From an uncultured Lachnospiraceae bacterium (lineage in GTDB: Bacteria > Bacillota > Clostridia > Lachnospirales > Lachnospiraceae): 61,957 nucleotides of DNA. Positions within the stretch are counted from its first letter, which is position 1, and every line of letters starts with the position of its first letter. Location of the stretch: the NCBI GenBank assembly GCA_910588965.1, contig CAJUSO010000010.1, forward strand, positions 12,141 to 74,097, given 5' to 3'. Shown one piece after another: positions 7,870-16,924 of this stretch. The translations under genes were made by a program, and so were the position numbers. The notes beneath the pieces are model-generated. The model had not been told where the DNA came from. It saw nothing but the letters and a program-made list of their open reading frames with translations, and ran no database searches.

Positions 7870-8673
7870 ATGATTACGGAACAGGAATTTCATCGGATCG
7901 TGGCGTATGTTAAGGATAAGTTTGGGATTGACCTGAGCGGGAAGCAGATCCTGGTAAGCGGGAGGCTGGAGAATTATATCCTGCGGAATGGGTACAGCGG
8001 GTATGACGAGTATATGGCAAAGGTTGAGAAAAACCCTAAGGGGGATGAAGCCCGCAACCTGATTAATGTACTGACCACGAACCATACATATTTTATGAGG
8101 GAATTTGAGCATTTTGAGTATATGAAGCAGAAGATACTCCCGAAACTTAAGGTATCGGAGGCGGTGCATAAGGATTTGAGGATATGGTCTGCGGCTTCTT
8201 CCACGGGGGAGGAGGCATATACCATCGCCATGGTCCTGAAGGATTTTTTTGGGATTGACCACCATGCATGGGATACTACGGTGCTGGCCACCGATATTTC
8301 CACGAAAGTGCTGATGCATGCCCAGAGGGGGCGGTACTTGAAAGAGCAGATCGATCCCCTGCCAGAGCAATGGCGCAGGAAGTATTTTAAGCAGATAGGG
8401 CCGCTGGAATACCAGGTGAAGCCCGAATTGAAGAAGGAAGTCCTATTCAGGCAGTTCAACCTGATGAACAAATTTCCCTTCCGGAAGCCGTTCCATGTTG
8501 TATTCTTGCGGAATGTTATGATTTATTTCGATGATAAGACGAAGCAGGAGCTTTTAAATAAAATATATGACCATATGGCGCCAGGCGGTTATTTATTTAT
8601 AGGCACGACGGAGTCTGTGAACCGAAGCGGCACCAGGTTCCAGTATGTGGAGCCATCCATTTATAAGAAATAA
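7870..8673 (+). CDS. cheR: chemotaxis protein methyltransferase CheR
   Basis: This 267-residue enzyme transfers methyl groups from S-adenosylmethionine to glutamates of chemoreceptors for adaptation. The N-terminal helical domain (about 1-75) is followed by the SAM-binding fold with WSAASSTGEEAYT as glycine motif, then ATDIS, and FLRNVMIYFD near the end. Length and motifs match standard CheR. It opens the cheR-cheB-cheY-cheA-cheW-mcp run, with an AGGAGC ribosome site. It has no TPR extension or C-terminal pentapeptide-docking addition. Confidence 0.95.
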   Translation: MITEQEFHRIVAYVKDKFGIDLSGKQILVSGRLENYILRNGYSGYDEYMAKVEKNPKGDEARNLINVLTTNHTYFMREFEHFEYMKQKILPKLKVSEAVHKDLRIWSAASSTGEEAYTIAMVLKDFFGIDHHAWDTTVLATDISTKVLMHAQRGRYLKEQIDPLPEQWRRKYFKQIGPLEYQVKPELKKEVLFRQFNLMNKFPFRKPFHVVFLRNVMIYFDDKTKQELLNKIYDHMAPGGYLFIGTTESVNRSGTRFQYVEPSIYKK

Positions 8674-8714
8674 AGAAGTTACGGAAAATTTATAGAAGAA
8701 AGCAGGGTAACAGG

Positions 8715-9737
8715 ATGCGGAAAATCAAAGTATTAGTGGTGGATGATTCTCTCTTGTTTCGTAATCTGTTGGTGGAGAGCCTGCGGGCAGACCCTTCGAT
8801 TGAGGTTGTGGCGCAGGCCGGGGACGCCTATGCGGCGCGGGATGCAATCCTGCAGTACCACCCGGATGTTATGACCTTGGATGTGGAGATGCCAAGGATG
8901 GGCGGGATAGAGTTTTTACGGAAGCTGCTGCCCCAATACCCATTACCAGTGGTGGTAATCAGCGCACTGAGCGAGAAGGTATTTGACGCCATGGAGGCTG
9001 GGGCGGTGGATTTTGTCTGTAAGCCAAACACCATAGAGCGGGATAAGGTAGGGGCATTTTTAAGGAAGGAACTGGGGACGAAGATTAAGATTGCCTCCAC
9101 CGTAAAAGTGGGCAGGATGAAACGGGCAGAATCTTTCCCTGTCAATACGGCTACAGCGCTCAAGAACAACATGGTGGTCGCCATAGGGGCTTCCACTGGG
9201 GGGACGGAGGCGATATTTGAAGTGGTGCGGCAGTTCCGGAGGGATATCCCGGGCGTTGTGATTGTACAGCACATGCCGCCCGGCTTCACCCAGATGTATG
9301 CTAACCGCCTGAACAACCAGTGCCAGGTAGCTGTGAAAGAGGCCGTGACGGGAGACCGCGTGATGCCGGGGCAGGTGCTGATTGCCCCAGGCGACAAGCA
9401 GATGCGCCTTTTGAAAGTGAACGGGACCTACCAGGTAGAATGCAGGCCTGGGGAGAAGGTCAGCGGCCACTGCCCATCCGTGGATGTGCTGTTTTCCTCC
9501 GTGGCGAAATCTGCCGGCAGGGATGCCGTAGGCGTCATCCTCACAGGCATGGGCGGGGACGGCGCAAAAGGGCTGTTGGAGATGCGGAAGGCCGGTGCGA
9601 TAACCATCGGGCAGAATGAAGCAAGCTGCGTAGTATATGGCATGCCAAAGGTGGCCTATGATATTGGGGCAGTCCAATACCAGATGGAGCTTTCTGCAAT
9701 CGCAAATAAGGTATACGGCGTACTGAAGCCCAATTAG
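8715..9737 (+). CDS. cheB: protein-glutamate methylesterase/deamidase CheB
   Basis: This 340-residue two-domain response regulator removes methyl groups from chemoreceptors, opposing CheR. The receiver occupies about 1-120 (acceptor Asp56 in TLDVEMP). After a linker comes the CheB methylesterase domain (about 150-335) with the catalytic Ser in IGASTGGTEA, His in VQHMPPGFT and Asp in TGMGGDGAKG. Length and all three catalytic residues are typical. The gene sits 41 bases after cheR and is expected to be activated by phosphotransfer from CheA. Confidence 0.96.
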   Translation: MRKIKVLVVDDSLLFRNLLVESLRADPSIEVVAQAGDAYAARDAILQYHPDVMTLDVEMPRMGGIEFLRKLLPQYPLPVVVISALSEKVFDAMEAGAVDFVCKPNTIERDKVGAFLRKELGTKIKIASTVKVGRMKRAESFPVNTATALKNNMVVAIGASTGGTEAIFEVVRQFRRDIPGVVIVQHMPPGFTQMYANRLNNQCQVAVKEAVTGDRVMPGQVLIAPGDKQMRLLKVNGTYQVECRPGEKVSGHCPSVDVLFSSVAKSAGRDAVGVILTGMGGDGAKGLLEMRKAGAITIGQNEASCVVYGMPKVAYDIGAVQYQMELSAIANKVYGVLKPN

Positions 9738-9753
9738 AAAGGAGAGCAGGTTT

Positions 9754-10149
9754 ATGAAGATATTGATGGCAGAAGACGATTTCGCAAGCCGCAAATTTAT
9801 GTCGAATTATCTGGGGAAATACGGGGACTGCGACATTACCGTGGATGGCGAAGAGGCTGTGGACGCATTTATCATGGCCCTGGAGGATGAAGAGCCTTAC
9901 GATTTGATCTGCCTGGATGTAATGATGCCCGTGCTGGACGGCTACCAGGCCTTAAAGGCTATCCGTGATATTGAAAAAGAGCGCGGGATTCCCGAAGGCC
10001 AGCGTGTGAAGATTATTATGACCACGGCGCTGAATGAAGAGAGGAATGTTAAAAAGGCCTTTGAAATGGGGTGTACCGTATATTCCGGGAAACCCATTGA
10101 TTTGGATAAATTTGAAAAAATCTTAAAGAAACTGGAGTTGATAGAATGA
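9754..10149 (+). CDS. cheY: single-domain response regulator, CheY-like
   Basis: A stand-alone receiver of 131 residues. The acidic pair (EDD at 7-9), the acceptor Asp55 (CLDVMMP), the Thr of MTTALN and the Lys of SGKPID are all present, so it should accept phosphate from CheA. In motile bacteria CheY binds the flagellar switch; no flagellar gene is in this window, so the output is an open question. An AAGGAG site precedes the ATG, 16 bases after cheB. Confidence 0.85.
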   Translation: MKILMAEDDFASRKFMSNYLGKYGDCDITVDGEEAVDAFIMALEDEEPYDLICLDVMMPVLDGYQALKAIRDIEKERGIPEGQRVKIIMTTALNEERNVKKAFEMGCTVYSGKPIDLDKFEKILKKLELIE

Positions 10150-10216
10150 CAGTGGAACAGAGCATCAAAAGTACCAAGCAGTTACAAAACACCACATGAA
10201 GAAAGGGGGCTAAAAA

Positions 10217-12367
10217 ATGGGAGAGGATTTTAATACAGATAGTATGCTGGACATATTTCTATATGAGAGCGAGCAGCTTTTGGAGACCCTTCAGAATGTC
10301 GTTCTGGAACAAAAGGATGAAGATTGCTTTGATGACGCCTCAATCAATGAGATTTTCCGTGCCATGCATACCATCAAAGGATCTTCGGGTATTATGATGT
10401 ATGAGAATATCACGAAGGTTTCCCATAAACTGGAAGATGTATTTTACTATTTGAGGGAATCCCATCCAGATAATGTGCCGCATTTGGAGTTAGTGGATCA
10501 TGTGCTGGATGTGTCTGACTTTATCACGGCAGAGTTGGATAAGATTAAGGAGGGGGATTCTCCGGATGGGGATGAGAGCCAGATTATTGAGGAACTCGAT
10601 AAGTTCCTGGCTAAGATTAAGTCCGGCATTGCAGAGACGGGGGATGAGCTGCCCCCGGAGAATACGCATGAGGAACCCAAGCAGTTCTATATCCCGCCTA
10701 CGGAGAATGAGAGCAGCAAATATTATAAGGCTTCGATTTATTACCGCAGCGATACGGAAATGAGCAATATAAGGGCCTACACGGCAGTATATTCCCTGAA
10801 GGAAATTGCAGAAGATATGGAATATATGCCGGATGACATTATTACCAACGAAGAGAGTGGGAACGTCATCTTAGAGGATGGTTTCCATATGCTGATTAAG
10901 TGCCAGTGTACGAAGGAAGAGGTCTTAGAGGCAATCGGGGATACTTCTGGCGTGGATTGGGTGGAAGTGAACGAATGCACGGCCAAGGAATTTGAAATGG
11001 GCTTCCATGAGCAGGAGCCGGCGCCGATTGTCATTGAATTGGACGACAAGGATAAAAAGGAAGAGAAAAAGGAAGAAAAGAAAGAAGAGAAGAAGGAGCC
11101 TGTCCCAGGCGACTACGTCATCAAGGGCAAGGAGACTGGGAAGGGCAAGAAGCTGGCCAAGAACCAGCCGAAGAACAGCCCCAAGCAGTCCTATATCAGC
11201 GTGAATGTAGAGAAAATGGACTCCCTGATGGATATGATTGGGGAACTTGTCATCTCCGAGGCAGTGGTGCTCCAGAACCCAGACCTGAAGGTGCCGGGGT
11301 TGGATCTTTCTAATTTCCAGAAGGCGGCAAGCCAGCTTTCCAAAATTACCACGGAGCTGCAGGATGTGATTATGTCTATGCGTATGATGCCCCTGACCAA
11401 TACCTTCCAGAAGATGAACCGCATCGTATTTGATGTGTCCAGGAAGCTTGGGAAAGATATTGAGCTGGATGTGATTGGCGAGAATACGGAAGTGGATAAG
11501 AACATTATTGAGCATATTTCCGACCCACTGATGCACTTAATCCGTAATTCTGTTGACCATGGGATTGAGTCCAAGGAAGACCGTATCGCTGCCGGGAAAG
11601 ACCCGAAGGGCAAGATTACCCTGGAGGCTAAGAACGAAGGCGGCAAGGTATATGTTATCGTAAGGGACGATGGGAAGGGCCTCAACAAAGAAGTGCTGTA
11701 TGAAAAAGCCAGGAAAAACGGCTTAATCGGCAACCGCCCTATGTCAGATTTTACGGATAAGGAGATATACCAGTTCATCACGTATGCAGGGTTTTCCACG
11801 AAGGAGCAGGTGACAGAGTATTCCGGCCGCGGCGTGGGGATGGACGTAGTCGTAAAGAACATCCAGACCATCGGCGGTAAGCTGGAGATTGACAGCGTGG
11901 AAGGCGCAGGATCTGAGATGACGCTGAAAATCCCCCTCACATTGGCAATTATCAATGGGATTGTCATGGAGGTAGGCAGTTCTACCTTTGTCATTGAGAC
12001 AAATGCCATTAAGGAATTTGTCCGGTTCAGCAAGGAAATGCTGGTGAAAGAACCGGATGGGGAAGAGTATGTGATGCTCCGGGGCGAATGTTACCCATTC
12101 ATCCGCCTGAACCAGAGGTTCCATTTGATGGAGATTGACAGCAGCATAGATGCTGAGGACGGCATTGTAGTGGTCCTGGAGCATGAGAATAAATATGTCT
12201 GCATCTTCATTGACACATTGATTGGGGAACAGGAAATCGTGGTTAAGCCGATTCCTTCCTATATTAAGAAAGTGCAGGGGCTGTCCGGTTGTACCCAGCT
12301 GGGCGACGGCAGCATCGCATTAATCCTGGATATTGCAGGGTTGATTATGGATCAGGAAAGGAGATAG
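10217..12367 (+). CDS. cheA: chemotaxis histidine kinase CheA
   Basis: This 716-residue kinase couples receptor state to phosphorylation of CheY and CheB. Domains in order are P1 HPt with phospho-His51 (AMHTIKGSSG), a P2-like region (about 155-265), and a very charged Lys/Glu linker (about 275-300). P3 dimerisation follows (about 325-390), then the P4 ATPase with N-box LMHLIRNSVDHG, G1 VRDDGKGLN, F-box AGFSTKEQ and G2 SGRGVGMDVV, and the P5 CheW-like domain (about 575-710). All catalytic boxes are intact. The gene is followed after 3 bases by cheW, so translation is probably coupled. Confidence 0.96.
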   Translation: MGEDFNTDSMLDIFLYESEQLLETLQNVVLEQKDEDCFDDASINEIFRAMHTIKGSSGIMMYENITKVSHKLEDVFYYLRESHPDNVPHLELVDHVLDVSDFITAELDKIKEGDSPDGDESQIIEELDKFLAKIKSGIAETGDELPPENTHEEPKQFYIPPTENESSKYYKASIYYRSDTEMSNIRAYTAVYSLKEIAEDMEYMPDDIITNEESGNVILEDGFHMLIKCQCTKEEVLEAIGDTSGVDWVEVNECTAKEFEMGFHEQEPAPIVIELDDKDKKEEKKEEKKEEKKEPVPGDYVIKGKETGKGKKLAKNQPKNSPKQSYISVNVEKMDSLMDMIGELVISEAVVLQNPDLKVPGLDLSNFQKAASQLSKITTELQDVIMSMRMMPLTNTFQKMNRIVFDVSRKLGKDIELDVIGENTEVDKNIIEHISDPLMHLIRNSVDHGIESKEDRIAAGKDPKGKITLEAKNEGGKVYVIVRDDGKGLNKEVLYEKARKNGLIGNRPMSDFTDKEIYQFITYAGFSTKEQVTEYSGRGVGMDVVVKNIQTIGGKLEIDSVEGAGSEMTLKIPLTLAIINGIVMEVGSSTFVIETNAIKEFVRFSKEMLVKEPDGEEYVMLRGECYPFIRLNQRFHLMEIDSSIDAEDGIVVVLEHENKYVCIFIDTLIGEQEIVVKPIPSYIKKVQGLSGCTQLGDGSIALILDIAGLIMDQERR

Positions 12368-12370
12368 GCC

Positions 12371-12883
12371 ATGGCAGAAGAATTAATGGATGAATTGGAG
12401 GAGTTAGGCGAAGCGGAGGGTGCAGATGACGATGCCCAAAAAGGGAAATATATGACCTTCCAGATAGGCGAAGAGTATTATGGGATTGCCATTAATTATG
12501 TAAATGAGATTGTCAACATACAGTCAATCACAGGAGTCCCCGAAGTGGAGGATTACATTAAGGGGCTGATTAATATCCGCGGGAAGATTATCCCTGTCAT
12601 AGACGTGAAGGTGCGTTTCCGGCAGGAGCCCGTAGAGTACACAGACCGTACCTGTATCATCCTGATTGACGTAAATTCAACAATGGTAGGCCTGATTGTA
12701 GAAAAGATTGCAGACGTCATTACCATTAATGAAAAAGAAATCATTCCGCCTCCATCTTTGAACCAGTCTGTAAGCGGCAGGGACAAATATGTCTTTGGCC
12801 TGGTAAGGGTTGCAGACGAGGTGAAATTGTTACTGGACCCGGAAAAACTCATTAGGGATGAAGATCCAATGCTGTTGGAGTGA
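12371..12883 (+). CDS. cheW: chemotaxis coupling protein CheW
   Basis: This 170-residue adaptor links receptors to CheA. After an acidic N-terminal extension of about 25 residues comes the CheW fold with EEYYGIAINYVNEIV, the Arg-containing INIRGKIIPVIDVKVRF and the late motif VAD. The ATG follows the cheA stop by 3 bases, with the GGAAAGGAG site inside the cheA 3' end. The acidic extension is longer than in enteric CheW and its role is unknown. Confidence 0.95.
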   Translation: MAEELMDELEELGEAEGADDDAQKGKYMTFQIGEEYYGIAINYVNEIVNIQSITGVPEVEDYIKGLINIRGKIIPVIDVKVRFRQEPVEYTDRTCIILIDVNSTMVGLIVEKIADVITINEKEIIPPPSLNQSVSGRDKYVFGLVRVADEVKLLLDPEKLIRDEDPMLLE

Positions 12884-12918
12884 ATCGGTATAGATACAAA
12901 AAGGAGGATTAAGATATC

Positions 12919-14244
12919 ATGAAAGATATGAGAATGAGGACCCGTCTGATGGGGGGATTTGGGATTGTAGGGGTGCTGATTTTAATTATTGGCATCAGCA
13001 GCTTTAACCTTTTAAGGGGGCTGGAAGCCAATACGGTTACGGAAGAGATTATCATTGTGGGCGTGACGCTCGTTTCTTTATTGTTTATTGTACTCTTGGG
13101 GATGGATCTCCTAAAGAAAATCCAGCGTCCCTTGGACGCCCTCAGTGTGGCGGCAAAAGAGATTGCCCAGGGCAATGTGGATATTACCTTAACAAAGATT
13201 AATAATGATGAGTTTGGGGATTTAGTGGATGATTTCCAGCGCATCATTGACAATATCAAGTATCAGGGCGAGATTTCAGAAATGATTGCCGTGGGGGATC
13301 TGACTGCTGATGTGAAGACAAAAGGGAGCAAGGATATCTTGGGCAATGCCTTGGATAATATCCTGCGTGAGAACAACCGTATGCTGTCTGATATCCGGGA
13401 GTCCACCATGCAGGTAACAGTGGGGGCAGAGCAGGTATCAGACGCCAGCCAGGCGCTTGCCCAGGGCGCAACAGAGCAGGCCAGCGCGACACAGGAAATC
13501 ACAGCCTCTATGAATGAAATTGCAGAGAGCACCAAAGCCAACGTGGACCAGGTGAATGAAGCAAATGTGCTTGTGGAGACCGTAGGCAAAGAAGCAATCA
13601 ACATCAACGAGCGTATGACAGAGATGATGAGCGCAATGGCAGACATCAACGAATCTTCTGAAAATATTTCCAAGATTATCAAGGTGATTGACGATATTGC
13701 ATTCCAGACCAACATCCTGGCTCTGAATGCGGCAGTGGAAGCTGCCAGGGCAGGCGTGCACGGCAAAGGCTTTGCCGTTGTGGCAGAAGAGGTACGGAGC
13801 CTTGCCGGCAAGAGCGCATCAGCAGCCAGCGAGACAGCGGAACTGATTGAGGATTCCATACATAAGGTAAGCCTAGGCTCTAAGCTTGCAGAGGATACCA
13901 GCGAGTCCCTTTCTGAGATTATGGAAAAGATTGAGAAGGTCGTAGACCTGACCCAGAGCATTGCAACTGCTTCCAACGACCAGGCTACCGCTGTTACCCA
14001 GATTGACCAGGCCATCAACCAGGTATCCCAGGTAACGCAGACCAATTCCGCTACCAGTGAGGAGTGCGCGGCAGCCAGCGAAGAGCTGTCCAACCAGGCA
14101 GCTACGTTACGGACATTGGTAGGGAATTACAAGCTGAAGTCCAGCGGCAATTTTAGCAGCGGTGCGGCAAAGGCGGATTCCTTTAAGGCCAGCAATGACA
14201 ATGAGAAGATTATTTCACTGGACAGTGAGTTTGGCAAGTATTAA
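12919..14244 (+). CDS. methyl-accepting chemotaxis protein with minimal extracytoplasmic loop
   Basis: This 441-residue receptor has two closely spaced TM helices (about 11-30 and 42-62) that leave an external loop of only about a dozen residues. A HAMP-like segment (about 65-120) and a second helical unit follow, then the conserved signalling hairpin with KVIDDIAFQTNILALNAAVE and GKGFAVVAEEVRSLAGKSA. There is no Cache or four-helix ligand domain, so it probably senses a membrane or cytoplasmic state or works with a partner. It is the last gene of the chemotaxis operon and is followed by a stem-loop. Confidence 0.93.
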   Translation: MKDMRMRTRLMGGFGIVGVLILIIGISSFNLLRGLEANTVTEEIIIVGVTLVSLLFIVLLGMDLLKKIQRPLDALSVAAKEIAQGNVDITLTKINNDEFGDLVDDFQRIIDNIKYQGEISEMIAVGDLTADVKTKGSKDILGNALDNILRENNRMLSDIRESTMQVTVGAEQVSDASQALAQGATEQASATQEITASMNEIAESTKANVDQVNEANVLVETVGKEAININERMTEMMSAMADINESSENISKIIKVIDDIAFQTNILALNAAVEAARAGVHGKGFAVVAEEVRSLAGKSASAASETAELIEDSIHKVSLGSKLAEDTSESLSEIMEKIEKVVDLTQSIATASNDQATAVTQIDQAINQVSQVTQTNSATSEECAAASEELSNQAATLRTLVGNYKLKSSGNFSSGAAKADSFKASNDNEKIISLDSEFGKY

Positions 14245-14258
14245 AAATAACAAATTTG

Positions 14259-14290
14259 AATATCCCCCGCGGTTTTCTGTGGGGGATATT
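14259..14290 (+). terminator. stem-loop after the chemotaxis operon
   Basis: The arms at 14259-14268 (AATATCCCCC) and 14281-14290 (GGGGGATATT) pair perfectly over ten bases with a 12-base loop. The position 15 bases after the MCP stop suits a terminator. The T-run is short, so termination may be partial. Confidence 0.65.
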
Positions 14291-14325
14291 TAGTGTACCA
14301 TAAGGGTTTTGGATATTTGGCATGG

Positions 14326-14353
14326 AATAACTTCCAGGTTCTTTTCATATAGT
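14326..14353 (+). promoter_or_regulatory. possible sigma-E sporulation promoter before yqfC
   Basis: CATATAGT at 14346-14353 resembles the sigma-E -10 consensus, and GAATAAC lies 14 bases upstream as a weak -35. yqfC and yqfD are known sigma-E targets in Bacillus. The box is only five bases from the ATG at 14359, so if it is used, translation may start at the downstream GTG (14392). Confidence 0.3.
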
Positions 14354-14358
14354 GTAGT

Positions 14359-14661
14359 ATGGAAAGAGAAAAAAAGACCCCTTTCTTACATGTGAGGGAA
14401 AACGTAAAATCAAATATTGTGGAATCACTGGAACTCCCCCGGGACATCCTCTATGGGGCCGCGATTGTCACTGCCATGGGCAGGGGCCAGGTCCTGATAG
14501 AGAATTATAAGGGCATCATTGAATATACCCAGGAAAAGATACGCCTACAGGCGAAAGGGTGCCAAATAACGGTACAGGGCAAGAAGCTTGTGGTGGAATA
14601 TTATACCCATGAGGAAATGAAGGTTACCGGCCTCATCCAAGGGATATTGTATGATGCTTAA
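14359..14661 (+). CDS. yqfC: YqfC-family sporulation protein
   Basis: This protein of 100 residues or fewer belongs to the YabP/YqfC family. The core from SLELPRDILYGAAIVTAMGR through GIIEYTQEKIRLQAKG to the terminal MKVTGLIQGILY is the family pattern. It is made in the mother cell during sporulation in Bacillus; its biochemical function is not known. It sits directly before yqfD, the invariant neighbour. The first 11 residues (to the GTG at 14392) lack a ribosome site and may not be translated. Confidence 0.85.
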   Translation: MEREKKTPFLHVRENVKSNIVESLELPRDILYGAAIVTAMGRGQVLIENYKGIIEYTQEKIRLQAKGCQITVQGKKLVVEYYTHEEMKVTGLIQGILYDA

Positions 14662-14673
14662 AGGAGGAGCCAA

Positions 14674-15936
14674 GTGATAATTGATAAGCTGAAATATTTG
14701 CAGGGCTATGTAAGGGTGAGGCTCTATGGGTATGCGCCGGAGCGTTTCTTGAACCTGTGCAGCCATCATGATATCCTAATCTGGAATATGGAGCATGTGG
14801 AAGGCCAGTATGAGTTTTGCATCAGCGTGCGGGGCGTCCGGAGGCTCAAGCCCATCCTGCGGAAAACAAGGACAAAGATTGTGGTATTGGAGAAGGTTGG
14901 CCTGCCTTTTGTGATGCGGCGGTACCGGAAACGGAAGCTGTTCTTTGCAGGGATTGCCTTATGCTGCGCCCTGATTTATGGCATGTCCCTGTTTGTATGG
15001 AAAATTGAGGTCAATGGGAACCTGCATGAGACAGACAGCAATATCCTCAAATTTTTAGAGGGGAAAAAGGTATACCATGGCTTGTTAAAAAGCAAAATAG
15101 ATTGTGAGAAGATTGAGGAGGAGCTAAGGGCTGGGTTTTCAGACATTATCTGGGCTTCGGTGAAGCTGGAAGGGACGATGCTGGTCGTGGACGTGCAGGA
15201 GAACCTGGCGGCAAACCAGCAGGCGGCGGCTGGGCAGGAAGAGGATGGTGCGCCCAGCGATCTGGTGGCGGATAAGGATGCGGTGGTATACAGTATTTTA
15301 ACCCGGAAGGGGACGCCTTATGTGGAAAAAGGGGTAAAGGTCCAGGCTGGGGATTTGCTGGTGGAGGGGAAGAATCCTGTGATGGATGACAACGGGGAGG
15401 TAGCCTCTTACCAGTACTGCGCGTCGGATGCTGATATTTTGGGGATTACGGAATATCCTTATGAGGATGCCTTCCCTCTGTGGCATGAGGTAAAGAAATA
15501 CAGCGGGGAGGAGGGCAGCGCCTATGGGGTGCGCCTGTTCCACAAGCAAGGGCTGCTGCCCCATCTTGCACATAAATTTTCAGATTATGACGTAGTGACG
15601 GACGAGTACGACCTGAAGATTGGGGAGGCCTTTTACCTGCCGCTATCCTTCTGGAAGGAGACCTATAAAGAATACCGCCTGGAGAGGGAAAAATATGGGG
15701 AAGGGGAGGCAAAACAGCTGGCGGAAGAAAAATTAAAGGAATTTTGTCAGGAATTAACACAAAAAGGGGTTCAAATTATAGAAAATAATGTTATGATAGT
15801 AACAGATGAAAAAAATTGCACTGCTTCTGGGTCTATCCGGGTGATTGAACCCATTGGAACCCGGAAAGCGACGGTGATGACAGGCACACAACAGGAGGAG
15901 CCGATAGAAGATGAGTCTGATGGAGACAGTGATTGA
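14674..15936 (+). CDS. yqfD: YqfD-family sporulation membrane protein
   Basis: This 420-residue protein has a short cytoplasmic N-terminus, one TM helix at about 86-106 after a basic RYRKRKL patch, and a large extracytoplasmic part. It matches the YqfD sporulation family in order and layout. It probably starts at GTG 14674 behind AAAGGAGGAG. It follows yqfC by 12 bases and overlaps phoH by 26 bases, so the three are likely co-translated. An Ala/Gln/Glu/Gly-rich stretch near 180-195 looks like a variable loop. The exact role in spore formation is unknown. Confidence 0.9.
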   Translation: MIIDKLKYLQGYVRVRLYGYAPERFLNLCSHHDILIWNMEHVEGQYEFCISVRGVRRLKPILRKTRTKIVVLEKVGLPFVMRRYRKRKLFFAGIALCCALIYGMSLFVWKIEVNGNLHETDSNILKFLEGKKVYHGLLKSKIDCEKIEEELRAGFSDIIWASVKLEGTMLVVDVQENLAANQQAAAGQEEDGAPSDLVADKDAVVYSILTRKGTPYVEKGVKVQAGDLLVEGKNPVMDDNGEVASYQYCASDADILGITEYPYEDAFPLWHEVKKYSGEEGSAYGVRLFHKQGLLPHLAHKFSDYDVVTDEYDLKIGEAFYLPLSFWKETYKEYRLEREKYGEGEAKQLAEEKLKEFCQELTQKGVQIIENNVMIVTDEKNCTASGSIRVIEPIGTRKATVMTGTQQEEPIEDESDGDSD

Positions 15937-16924
15937 CATCCCCGCAGGGCATATGGCCAATGTGTTTGGCCAGTTTGACATGTACCTCAAGAAGATAGAG
16001 CGGTCGTTCGGGGTTACAGTGGCCATGCGGGAAGACAGGATGAAGTTGCTTGGGGCAGAACGGGATGTGCAGAAAGCGTCCCGTGTGTTTGCGCAGCTCT
16101 TTGAGCTGTCCCGGCGGGGCAGCCAGATTACAGAGCAGAATGTGGATTATGCCATTGCCCTTACCATGGAGGAGAAGGAGTCTGCGATTGTCGAGATTGA
16201 CAAGGAATTAATCTGCCACACCATAAACGGTGCGCCAGTGAAGCCTAAGACCTTGGGGCAGAAGAATTATGTAGAGGAAATCCGCGGTAAGATGATTGTC
16301 TTTGGGCTGGGGCCGGCAGGGACAGGGAAGACCTATCTGGCCATGGCCATGGCGATTACAGCGTTTAAGAAAGAAGAAGTGAGCCGGATTATCCTGACAC
16401 GGCCAGCCATTGAGGCAGGGGAGAAGCTAGGTTTCCTGCCAGGAGACCTGCAGAGTAAGGTGGATCCGTATTTGCGGCCGCTCTATGATGCGCTGCACCA
16501 GATTATGGGGCCGGACAGCTTCCAGAGGAATATGGAGAAAGGCCTGATAGAGGTAGCCCCGCTGGCCTATATGCGCGGGAGGACGTTGGATAATGCATTT
16601 ATTATCCTGGACGAGGCACAGAATACCACGCCTGCCCAGATGAAGATGTTCCTTACCCGTATTGGGTTTGGTTCAAAGGTGGTGGTGACTGGGGACGCCA
16701 CCCAGAAGGACTTAGCCCCAGGGGCAGTGTCCGGCCTGGATGTGGCGCTGCGGGTGCTCCGGAATGTAAATGAGATTGGGATATGCAAGCTTACCAGCAG
16801 CGATGTGGTGCGCCATCCCTTGGTACAAAAAATCGTAAAGGCTTATGAGGATTATGAGAAACAGGAAAAAAGAGGATTTAAGGAACGGGACAGGATCCGG
16901 GAGCGTGGAAGAAGCAGGAAATAA
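15911..16924 (+). CDS. PhoH-like ATPase
   Basis: This 337-residue P-loop ATPase of the PhoH/YlaK group is linked to RNA metabolism and commonly found next to ybeY. Walker A is GPAGTGKT (around 134-141) and Walker B is FIILDEAQN (around 230). TGDATQKDL and the Arg-rich C-terminal tail are also typical. It overlaps the end of yqfD. Its last part overlaps the longest possible reading of the HD membrane protein, and the 39-bp repeat array begins 31 bases after its stop. Confidence 0.93.
   Translation: MSLMETVIDIPAGHMANVFGQFDMYLKKIERSFGVTVAMREDRMKLLGAERDVQKASRVFAQLFELSRRGSQITEQNVDYAIALTMEEKESAIVEIDKELICHTINGAPVKPKTLGQKNYVEEIRGKMIVFGLGPAGTGKTYLAMAMAITAFKKEEVSRIILTRPAIEAGEKLGFLPGDLQSKVDPYLRPLYDALHQIMGPDSFQRNMEKGLIEVAPLAYMRGRTLDNAFIILDEAQNTTPAQMKMFLTRIGFGSKVVVTGDATQKDLAPGAVSGLDVALRVLRNVNEIGICKLTSSDVVRHPLVQKIVKAYEDYEKQEKRGFKERDRIRERGRSRK

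Noticed and set aside
10925..11536. Long minus-strand frame (203 residues) inside cheA
   Set aside because: It lies wholly within a well-supported gene, has no family motif, and contains a low-complexity Leu/Phe stretch that is only the complement of the Lys/Glu linker.
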